Assembly: GCA_027575805.1 (NCBI GenBank)
Contig: JANBPU010000374.1
Coordinates: 1-14,316, forward strand
Source of the DNA: Mycoemilia scoparia
Lineage: Eukaryota; Kickxellomycota; Kickxellomycetes; Kickxellales; Kickxellaceae
Direction: 5' to 3'
DNA length: 14,316 nt
Shown: positions 1 to 7,548 of the stretch, piece by piece
Layout of the letters: each line of letters opens with the position of its first letter
Numbering within the stretch: the first letter of the stretch is position 1
Position numbers and translations under genes: made by a program
The notes under the pieces: model-generated
Told to the model about the DNA's origin: nothing
Databases searched by the model: none
Seen by the model: the letters and a program-made list of their open reading frames with translations, nothing else

Positions 1-17
1 AGTTTATTAATAAACTC

Positions 18-610
18 TTAACAAAGTGTTTCTTTGAACATTTTGAATTGCTGTGGCCAAACTTTTGGCACAACACCAGTAACTATTTCAGCCTGGATTA
101 CCCACTGTCCAAGATGCTTTACAATTAGTCTTGTTCCATTACAGAGGCCTGTTGCAGCATGAAGATTCCTGAGGAGCATGATTGGCACTCCTACCTTGAG
201 CTTGAGTGTGTGTGGTGGCATTCCATTTGGTGCAAGAGTATTGAGAAACTCTTCTGGGAATAGACCTTCTTGACCCTGCAACTGAGCATCACTACCTTCC
301 TGTTCAACCACAGAATCAGTTGAATGATATGTTCTTTCCTCACCTGGGAATTTGTCAATCATAAGTGAATTTATCTCATCAACTGTAGAATTTCTTGTGG
401 TAAGTATTGCTCGTTCAGTGATGTAACTTGAATTACTGTGGTATACATTGAATTGAGGATAGGTGGAGTCAATTAGAGTGGCCAAATCATTTGTTGGAAG
501 GAGCATCTGAGGAGGGACTTGGATTGCAGATGGTATTGCTGGATAATCTTGGAATACAGGAACCTGCCCCTCACCAATCCTGAGAAGATAGTCAGCAAAC
601 TCAAAGAGAT
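18..610 (-). pseudogene. Pif1-like (Helitron-type) helicase, C-terminal fragment
   Basis: The minus-strand reading frame is open from the LTR boundary at 610 down to a TAA at 18-20, about 196 codons. The first methionine in it is only at 506, but helicase-like sequence continues upstream of it (FADYLLRIGEG, 570-602), so that methionine is not the true start. Visible Pif1/Helitron helicase features are the FADYLLRIGEG segment, an LTTRNSTVDEINSLM stretch (the 'nucleotide-binding, many-to-one' region before domain 2B) and LRNLHAATGLCNGTRLIV, which matches the conserved LRNL-GLCNGTRL block. The family normally ends with an AFAMTINKSQGQTL-type motif. That motif is absent because the frame diverges after AEIVTG and stops. 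The ATPase half (Walker A and B) is missing because the retrotransposon begins exactly where the frame is cut. It is therefore a dead fragment. A cellular PIF1 gene is possible, but Helitron origin is more likely given the sequence style. Confidence 0.8.
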
Positions 611-1146
611 TGTTGGGCCGTAGCCCACATGGTCCATCCTGAATGATCCCAGATGGGATTATTCCATCCTGAACGATTCAGGACCGCCCTGAACAACTTT
701 CAGTTGATCAGAGTGATTCTGAATCAATCATGATTAGAAGCTGAGGACTGCATTCCTCATTTACCTTTTATTAGTTTAGTTTAGTTCAATGAAGAGTTTC
801 GCTATCTTCATTACCTTTTATATAATCATACTTTTATTTAGTTAAAAATAAAGTTGTGGTTGAAAGGATTTGAAGAGTTATAATTTAAACCTTATTGTTT
901 TCCATATAAAATCATTCTTTACTGTCCATTGTCATTCCAGACGATTTCTATTTGACAATCTTTATTCATATTCCCTTCCCCGTTCAGATTCATCCTGAAT
1001 GATATTTTTATTCTGTTATTCACATACCCTTGTGCTTTTCCCTTATCCCTGTTCTGAACGATTTTGAACCGTTCTGAACAAAAGTCTTTTCAGTGACAAC
1101 TTATCCAGAACAGTTGAGGCTTGTCCCGGACGACCCTGGTCTGTCA
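611..1146 (+). repeat. 5' LTR
   Basis: It is 536 bp long and aligns without gaps to 6642-7177, offset by 6,031. It starts TGTTGG and ends CTGTCA (TG...CA ends). Differences from the 3' LTR (left/right base) are c/t at 635, a/g at 636, t/c at 1025, t/c at 1122, c/t at 1126 and c/t at 1131, all transitions. The first 150 bases are crowded with short inverted repeats: 614-627, 646-659, 667-683, 714-726, 726-735 and 742-759. Variants of YCTGAAYGATT recur along the whole LTR, for example near 638, 668, 718, 993, 1053 and 1073. Confidence 0.95.
819..852 (+). promoter_or_regulatory. LTR core promoter (TATATAA) and poly(A) signal (AATAAA)
   Basis: TATATAA lies at 819-825 and AATAAA at 847-852. With the usual spacing of about 30 bp, transcription would start near 850-860. 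In the 3' LTR copy the same AATAAA (6878-6883) would direct cleavage shortly afterwards, giving a short R region containing gttgtggttgaaaggattt. The layout is compact but coherent for an LTR. The start and cleavage sites are inferred, not seen. Confidence 0.55.
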
Positions 1147-1161
1147 TTTTTTCCTTTCACC
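1147..1161 (+). other. Candidate primer binding site (self-priming type)
   Basis: No TGG-initiated stretch complementary to a tRNA 3' end follows the 5' LTR. Instead tcctttca at 1152-1159, five bases inside the LTR end, is the exact reverse complement of tgaaagga at 861-868, which falls within about 20 nt of the predicted transcript start. In Tf1/sushi-type chromoviruses the 5' end of the mRNA folds back onto the primer site. That mechanism is established for the family; its use here is inferred from an 8-nt match. Confidence 0.35.
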
Positions 1162-1215
1162 TCCCCTGAAAGACTTTTCCCCTTATCTCTTTTTACTTTG
1201 AGAAAATTTTTCACC

Positions 1216-2916
1216 ATGTCTCAACAGAAGACACCCTAGGCACCTGAGCCCACCTTAGCCGACATCATGGCGAAGCTTATCGAGCTCGAAAAAAAAACGG
1301 AGAGTCATTTCAAAAAGCTTGAAAATGACCACAACGTGTTGAACGAGTGCGTTGCCAATGTCCTAAGGCAACACCATCTGCAAAGTGCAGGCTTGCCTGG
1401 ACTATTGGACACTATGACCCCTGCCGGAAGAGCTGGTCCTAGTAACGAGAACCTCCGTTCTTTCCCCAATACTCCTGTAGTCATTGGTATGAGGACTCAT
1501 CAGTCCATGCCGAACACTCCCGCTAGAGAGTGGCTGAGTCCACCTCGCTTCAACCTGAATGGTAACCAGCCATCCCAAGTCGTTCAGAACGTATCTGAAC
1601 CAGTACCAAGGGTACCAAACGACCTCCCATCCTTCCGTCCCCTTAACGAAGTGGACAAGGAGAATCACTATGCCAACCCTGAGGCGTTCCTCTGCTCGTT
1701 TGAAAGAGTCCTCAAATGTCACGGTATTGACGTTGAGAGATGGGGATCCCTGTGGATGCCAGCCCGTATGTTGGACGACGATGTCCTCAGTTTGGAGGAC
1801 CGTGCCGAGAACCAGACCATCCCTGAAAATTGGCGCCAATTGAAGGAGCTGTTCCTCGAGGTATTCACACCCATCCAGAACGAAGGGACTCATTTTGCCG
1901 AACTTCAGAAGATGCGTTTTAACCCCCGTTCTGACAATATCACCAGCTACACCCACGAGTTTGACCGCCTAAGGAAGAGAGCGGGTCAGAATGATGATAA
2001 GCAAGAACTCCTGCTAAATATCTTTTACGACTCGCTACCGAAAGAATTACGCAGGCTTATCCTCATGAATGCTGAGGTGCGTAGGGAAGACCCTCCCAAT
2101 ATCAGGTTGTTGTACACCATCGCTCAGACAGAGTACAAGGTATTCTGCAGGATCCAAGGTGTGGAAGACACGACTAGACCGAAGAAGGAACCGCAAAGAC
2201 AAGTATCCTTTGGTTCAACCTGTGTAAACCATTATAATCCCAATGACTGGATCGATAATAACTTTTCCAGAATGAATATGAGTTATTTTGGATGTTCCAA
2301 CATTAGTCCCTTCAATACCGACTTGCCGAGACGACTACCTCCAACTCCTTCACGACCAATGCTATTGGATACTCCCGGTAAACACCGTATGACACCGTCC
2401 CCAGGTGGACCTAACAAGAGACTATTCACTCCCAGGGCTATCAAGAAGATAGAATACCCTTGCGAACCGGAACTCGAACCGGAAGAAATCATTGAGAATG
2501 AGTCAGAAGCGGAAGAAGTGGATTGGGTATCCGCTGAAGAAGAATCCTTCAAAGACACTGACAAAGAAGAACCAATTGTCAAGAAGATCTCTATCATTGG
2601 CATGTCAAGGGAAATCAACCCATGGACGGTACCATTAGCCATCGAAACCAAGGAAGGCCTTCTTGATACTTACACCAAGTTGGATACAGGAGCCTCCATG
2701 ACGAGCATATCTAAGTCCCTAGCCGATAAACTAGACGGTACTATTACCCAGAGTACAGGGCAAATACAATTCGGTATTGACTTGTTGAAGAAAGACTGTA
2801 TAGGACAAATTAAGATTAGAATCATTTGCAGTGAATTCAAACTATCCCTAACGGCGGAAATACTACCTGGGGAAATGGAACCTCTAATACTAATTGGTCA
2901 AGATGTACTAATTTGA
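1216..2916 (+). CDS. Gag and aspartic protease part of gag-pol (broken frame)
   Basis: The likely original start is the ATG at 1216 (context tcaccATGt), in frame with the rest, but a TAG at 1237-1239 interrupts after seven codons. The next in-frame ATG is at 1267 and opens 549 codons to a TGA at 2914-2916. Counting from 1267, residues 1-35 form a short coiled-coil-like helix. Residues 125-295 are a retrotransposon gag capsid domain (ANPEAFLCSFERVLK, W189 in NWRQLKELFLEVF, LQKMRF, YTHEFDRLRKRAG). Residues 305-440 are a linker rich in Pro-directed TP/SP sites and then very acidic. Residues about 455-549 are a retropepsin-like protease with the active site D473-T474-G475-A-S and a late LILIGQDVLI strand. 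No CCHC zinc knuckle is visible between gag and protease, unlike many Ty3/gypsy gags. Gag packages element RNA into particles and the protease processes the polyprotein. Confidence 0.88.
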
Positions 2917-3942
2917 TATGGTATTGAACGATTCACAAGGGCCCTTCTCACCCTGCCAGGGCACAACCGCACAAATGAGAACAACAACTTCACTGAACAG
3001 GCTGAAGACGACAGTAAACATTGTAAACATTTCCTCGTTGTCCTAGCCGTTGAGATAAAAAGCAATCAAGAAATAGATCCAGACTTACCTTGTCCGATAG
3101 AAGAAGTGTTGGTAAGGATTCCCACCATTACTGACGAACCTGTTTTCTGTCGACAACTACCTTTCCCAGAAGAAACAGCAAAGCTGGTCGATAAGGAGAT
3201 AGAATCTCTGTTGAAGTCCAGATTTATCAAACTGGCACTGACCAGAATGAGATTCAACTCGATGATTTTCCTCGTTCCTAAGAAGGACCATACTGAGGCG
3301 TACATTTTGAAAAGACCCATCATCGATTACCAAGCTCTGAATCTTATCACCCTGGACGATAATTTTCCGCTACCGATACCAAGGGATATTTTCAATAATC
3401 TAGCGGGATACACCTACTTCACCATGCTAGACTTGACAAAGGCGTATCACAGATTCCCTGTTGTTGAAGAGGACCAAGAAAAGACGGCATTTTCATGGCA
3501 CGGTGAACACTATGTCTATGTCAGAGCCCCCTTTGGTCTAAAGAATCTCCCCAGTATTTTCCAACATGTCATTTCCCATCTGTTATGGAATAACAAGAAC
3601 GCAAGGGCATATATCGACGACATTGTGATATTCTCCCATACTATCGAAGATCACATTGAACATGTCAGGGATATTATAAATCGTCTCAACTCGGCCAATC
3701 TCATCCTGAACGTAGATAAATACTGCTTTGTTATGAAGTCGGTTAAACTACTAGGATTCCTTGTCAATGGTAAACAACACTGGGTAGATGACAAGCGTCT
3801 TGAAGCTTTCAGAAACTGGCTGTACCTGTCGAATAAACATGAGCTATGCGCTTTCCTAGGCACTGTTAATTACATAAGGGAACACATCCCCAAGATAGTG
3901 TCATTGTCTGCACCTCTAGATAAATACCATGAGGGTAAGTGA
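2917..3942 (+). pseudogene. Reverse transcriptase segment of pol
   Basis: This continues the gag-protease frame directly after the TGA at 2914-2916, with no ATG suited to separate translation. A second TGA at 3940-3942 ends it. The RT domain covers roughly 3106-3900. It shows IIDYQALNLITLDDNFPLP (motif 1 region), the first catalytic Asp at 3430 in TMLDLTKAYHRF, APFGLKNLPSIFQHV (the FGL-N-P--FQ motif), YIDD at 3610-3621 with the two other catalytic aspartates, and LLGFLVN (thumb side). All three catalytic aspartates are intact. The APFGLK-LPSIFQ wording is typical of elements from early-diverging fungi. The domain itself looks undamaged, so inactivity would come only from the flanking stops. 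Confidence 0.88.
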
Positions 3943-6138
3943 AATACTCCCATCCCAGATACCACGGAACTCTGTCAGGTGTTCAACGAGTTGAAGTTAG
4001 CAGCGTTGGACACATTCCCCTTGTTCTTCCCGGATCATAATCTACCATTCCATATCGCAACAGACACGTCTGATACGGGTATTGGTGCGGTACTCTACCA
4101 AATCACCAAGGACAACAAGATCATCTACCTATCTTTCCAAGCCAAGTCGCTCAGCAAGGCTCAACGGAACTATATTGTTTCTCAACGTGAATTATTGGCG
4201 ATAGTTTTTGCATTAACCAAATTTCACCAATACATCTACAGTCGTAAATTCACAGTATATACTGATCATGCTGCTCTGATATGGTTACGCTCATGGACAG
4301 AACTCAGCCCTATGCTGATACGCTGGTACCTAGTCCTACAGGAGTATAATTTTGACATAATACATTGTCCTGGGCTGGATAATATCGTTCCGGACGTCCT
4401 CTCATGCAGACCTGACAAGAGCATTAAACGCTTAATGACTGAATCTGACGCCTCGCAACCGACCAAGACCGTCCTGAACGAGAAGGAACGCATATCGCTA
4501 CTAACAAATAGTCATAAACTGGGCCACTTTGGCACTAAGACATTGGTATCGTCTATCAGATGGCAAGGATTCGACTGGCCTTCCTTACGCAAGGATGCTG
4601 AACAATTTATCAAAGACTGCCCTGCCTGCTATGCTTTCAATCCTCGCAAGACTCGCTATGCGCCTCTACAACCCATTGTGGCTAGCATGCCCATAGATCA
4701 CATTGCAATCGATCTTGCTGGACCACTCAGAACGACTGAGAGTGGGAACCATTACATCCTGGTCATCATTGACATGTGTACCCGATTCATCTTTTTACTG
4801 CCATTGGCCAATAAGTCAGTGGCCGAAGTTACCTACGCATTGGTTAAGATCTTCTGTAGCTATGGGTTTCCCAAAGTCATCCAATCTGACAATGGTTTAG
4901 AGTTCAAGAATGACACCCTCGCACATCTAGGTAAGAATTATGGCATTGCTCACAGGTTTTTGATACCCTACCATCTATGCGGTAATGGTCTTGCTGAACA
5001 CCATGTTCAGATGGTCAAACAACAGCTTCGGAAACTCACCAATGGTTCGCTGACAGAATGGGATCTCCATCTCCCCCTTGTCCAGTTCTCCATCAATGCC
5101 AAGTTCTCTAACACCATCGGCATGGACCCTGCAATGGCGATGTTTGGCCGTTCATTCAATTTCCCGCTGGATTTTTCTGGTTCTGAACCAGTCCCGTCGA
5201 TTGATCTTGCGCTCCTGTGCAAATTCCGTGACCTCATCATCTACGCTTCTGTCGCTAGATACCTTTCTGATTACCAGTTTGAGGCCAAGAGGCGCTTTGA
5301 CAATGCTAAAGCGCTGTTGAATTTATCAGTGGGTGACACTGTCTTGGCTCGCATATTTCCTAAGCCTCACCACAATCTGCCTCAGTTTGACGGCCCTTTC
5401 ACTGTGGACCGCATCACTATGGGCAGCTCCTATGCTCTGCGCTCGGAGGGGGGTGAGCTGCTGCCTTGCAAGTACTCATTGTCACAGCTAGTGGCACTGG
5501 ACCGTGAACCGACACCATTAAAAGATTACTATGAAATAGATTATATCAAAGCGAGCCGTGCTATTGACGGCAAAGAAGAATTCCTCATCCATTGGCGTGG
5601 ATATGGCTCAGATGATGACACATGGGAAAACATCGACGCATTCTCAGATAAATCCATCCTGGACGGTTATAAAAGGACCACGCCCAGAATAAATAAGGTA
5701 AACATTCATTATTTCCCAACTTGTTTTCCGTCACCAATGCTGCCAAAGAAGACACACAAAGGAAAGGGTAAAGAACCCCAGGAACCACCGAAACGTCATG
5801 CATCGACCAGAAAGAAGCGGAAGGAACCTGAACCGAATACATCGTCGCAAGTGGCCAGTACCTCTAAGACCCAAATAGAGGAAAATAAAGAACCGTCGCC
5901 TGGAACTGAATCGACAGAAGTGTCTGCTACGCTCAGCAAGTTAGCCCCACCTAGAGGCATCAAACCACAAGGTGACCCAAAGAGAGAGAGAGTCCCTACA
6001 ACTTGGCGCAAGAAAAAAGGTTCGACCAGCCAGCGAATTCCCCTCCTCCAGCAGGGAAACGCCAACGGACGTTACGCCATCAAGACAGGGCACGCTATGG
6101 CGAAGTATACCGCGACAACCATCAACAAATATGTGTAA
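3943..6138 (+). pseudogene. RNase H, integrase and chromodomain segment of pol
   Basis: Same frame, following the TGA at 3940. Residues are counted from the GTG at 3979, which is not a real start. RNase H (about 12-145) shows D29 in ATDTSD, E71 in SQRELLA, D96 in YTDHAAL and D139. The integrase zinc region has H179-x3-H183 and C214-x2-C217. The catalytic core has D245 (IDLAGP), D304 (IQSDNG) and E340 (NGLAEHH), an exact D-D(35)-E spacing. A GPF module (DGPFTVDRI, 471-479) follows. A chromodomain lies at about 517-560, with Y518, W539 and Y542 at the places of the HP1 methyl-lysine cage. It would tether integration to methylated histone chromatin. The final 150 residues are Lys/Pro/Ser-rich. 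Every catalytic residue is present; the frame ends in TAA at 6136-6138. Confidence 0.9.
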
Positions 6139-6611
6139 ATCTTGGGGACTTTTCTATGACGCTTTCAGAAGCGAGACCAATCGTCCTGAATGATTTTGGA
6201 TCAGAGCGCTTACATAATCCTTTCAGCATCTTGAGGAACATCGACCTAGATCTGGTAATTAGGGCATGGGGTCGACGACACCCCTCGTTTGACGGCACCC
6301 AAGAATACCGCATCATACAATGGGTGGCAAGGGCCTTTTGGAACAGAAGGTTAGTACGCGCTAAACAACATGAATTGGACCTCGTAAACAGGATCGACCA
6401 TATGATCAAACCCTTGAGGAGTGAACGATGGTCAAGTAGTGCGTGTGTACCACCAACGGCACCCCCAGTTGAAGAAACGGTAGAGGATAAAGGCGATGAT
6501 GGAAATGAAGAGGAAGAAGTCAATGATGAAAATGAAGAAGATGAAAATGATGATGATAATGAAGAGGAAGATGGTGGTAGTGAAGCAAGTACCGAGGAAA
6601 GCTCCACTTAA
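5976..6611 (+). CDS. Extra 3' ORF or displaced pol tail with acidic C-terminus
   Basis: A frame offset from pol is open from 5976 to the TAA at 6609-6611, overlapping the last 160 bases of pol. Its first ATG is at 6156, giving 151 residues. Read from 5976 it would also contain SPPPAGKRQRT, a basic patch like a nuclear localisation signal. The middle (SILRNIDLDLVIRAWG, YRIIQWVARAFWNRRLVRA) reads as a folded helical segment and the last 50 residues are almost all Glu/Asp/Asn. It ends 16 bases before the polypurine tract, as a genuine element gene would. The frame change coincides with a GA repeat at 5981-5990, so this may be the true pol C-terminus shifted by a repeat-length change rather than a separate gene. 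I do not recognise a family. Confidence 0.5.
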   Translation, partial: PKERESPYNLAQEKRFDQPANSPPPAGKRQRTLRHQDRARYGEVYRDNHQQICVNLGDFSMTLSEARPIVLNDFGSERLHNPFSILRNIDLDLVIRAWGRRHPSFDGTQEYRIIQWVARAFWNRRLVRAKQHELDLVNRIDHMIKPLRSERWSSSACVPPTAPPVEETVEDKGDDGNEEEEVNDENEEDENDDDNEEEDGGSEASTEESST

Positions 6612-6627
6612 CACCAAGGCTTCTGTT

Positions 6628-6641
6628 AAGGAAGGGGGTGA
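6628..6641 (+). other. Polypurine tract
   Basis: The sequence aaggaagggggtga lies directly against the TGTTGGG start of the 3' LTR. It would be the RNase H-resistant primer for plus-strand DNA. A GGGGGTGA tract abutting the LTR is common in chromoviruses. Confidence 0.85.
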
Positions 6642-7177
6642 TGTTGGGCCGTAGCCCACATGGTCTGTCCTGAATGATCCCAGATGGGATTATTCCATCC
6701 TGAACGATTCAGGACCGCCCTGAACAACTTTCAGTTGATCAGAGTGATTCTGAATCAATCATGATTAGAAGCTGAGGACTGCATTCCTCATTTACCTTTT
6801 ATTAGTTTAGTTTAGTTCAATGAAGAGTTTCGCTATCTTCATTACCTTTTATATAATCATACTTTTATTTAGTTAAAAATAAAGTTGTGGTTGAAAGGAT
6901 TTGAAGAGTTATAATTTAAACCTTATTGTTTTCCATATAAAATCATTCTTTACTGTCCATTGTCATTCCAGACGATTTCTATTTGACAATCTTTATTCAT
7001 ATTCCCTTCCCCGTTCAGATTCATCCTGAATGATATTTTTATTCTGTTATTCACACACCCTTGTGCTTTTCCCTTATCCCTGTTCTGAACGATTTTGAAC
7101 CGTTCTGAACAAAAGTCTTTTCAGTGACAACTTATCCAGAACAGTTGAGGCTCGTCTCGGATGACCCTGGTCTGTCA
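6642..7177 (+). repeat. 3' LTR
   Basis: It is 536 bp, the ungapped partner of 611-1146, with six transitions between them (here at 6666, 6667, 7056, 7153, 7157 and 7162). TATATAA is at 6850-6856 and AATAAA at 6878-6883, the latter probably the element's polyadenylation signal. Identity stops sharply after CTGTCA; the next bases (gttct) do not match those after the 5' LTR or those before it. Confidence 0.95.
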
Positions 7178-7252
7178 GTTCTGGATTGTCCAGAATGAGT
7201 TTGATTCATTCAAACTCGATTGTAGTGAAACATGTAGGCCATGGCCTAACAG
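7178..7252 (-). repeat. Fragment of a related LTR in opposite orientation
   Basis: Read on the minus strand from 7252, the first 22 bases (TGTTAGGCCATGGCC...) match the start of the full element's LTR at 17 of 22 positions, including the TGTT end. Beyond that, base identity falls, but the style persists: perfect inverted repeats at 7179-7195 (TTCTGGA ttg TCCAGAA), 7197-7217 (GAGTTTGA ttcat TCAAACTC) and 7235-7248 (TAGGCCATGGCCTA). It is cut at 7178 by the 3' LTR. It is probably an older solo LTR of a sister family that received the insertion or took part in recombination. Confidence 0.45.
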
Positions 7253-7548
7253 CCTTGCATTCATTAAATGGTTTTTTGCTTTCCTGGCTACCTATGTTAC
7301 ACCACACACAAAAATTGATAAACATTCTACCTTTTTAAAATAATCCCAGGTCACATAATTCCCCCCAAAAATAGTACTTTTTAAGATTTATATCTTTTCA
7401 CATTCACTTTCTCAATTTAAATCAAATAAAGTTGCACTTTTTATTTATTGAGAAAATAAAAACACTACAAATAAATATTATAATAATTTTATACTATTGG
7501 GGCCTGGATTATAACACTTGATTTTGCTTCACCATCTGACCATTGTCA
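7253..7548. other. AT-rich spacer with a poly(A) signal for the next gene
   Basis: No gene is supported here. On the minus strand AATAAATAAA (7440-7449) lies about 100 bases past the stop of the 750-codon gene and is its most likely polyadenylation signal. The rest is T- and A-rich with no recognisable repeat. Confidence 0.5.

Larger units (their letters stand above)
611..7177 (+). mobile_element. Ty3/gypsy LTR retrotransposon (chromovirus), 6,567 bp
   Basis: This is a full-length element with two 536-bp direct LTRs, both starting TGTTGGGCCG and ending CTGGTCTGTCA. It has a polypurine tract immediately before the 3' LTR and one long gag-pol frame. The domain order is gag, protease (DTGAS), RT (YIDD), RNase H, integrase (HHCC, D-D35-E), GPF module and chromodomain. 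RT-RNaseH before integrase defines Ty3/gypsy, and a chromodomain after integrase defines chromoviruses. The LTRs differ at 6 of 536 positions, which suggests a fairly recent insertion. Three in-frame stops break gag-pol, so this copy is probably non-autonomous. The flanking pentamers (gagat before, gttct after) are not a target-site duplication, and the flanks are of unrelated origin, so the locus has been rearranged since insertion or by recombination between elements. Confidence 0.95.

Noticed and set aside
1147..1200. tRNA-type primer binding site after the 5' LTR
   Set aside because: No TGG-initiated stretch resembling a tRNA 3' complement is present in this stretch.
1402..1956. Antisense frame of 184 codons inside gag
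   Set aside because: It lies wholly opposite a well-supported gag domain, shows no motif, and is best explained as a codon-bias shadow.
5660..5730. Intron at ataaataagGTAAAC within the pol tail
   Set aside because: No convincing acceptor follows nearby, and the frame is open without splicing.
6122..6607. Antisense Ser-rich frame of 161 codons
   Set aside because: The poly-Ser run is simply the complement of the GA-rich acidic tail on the plus strand; it has no other coding sign.
7161..7343. Plus-strand frame of 60 codons crossing the 3' LTR end
   Set aside because: It runs across the LTR/flank junction, so it cannot be an old gene, and it shows no domain.
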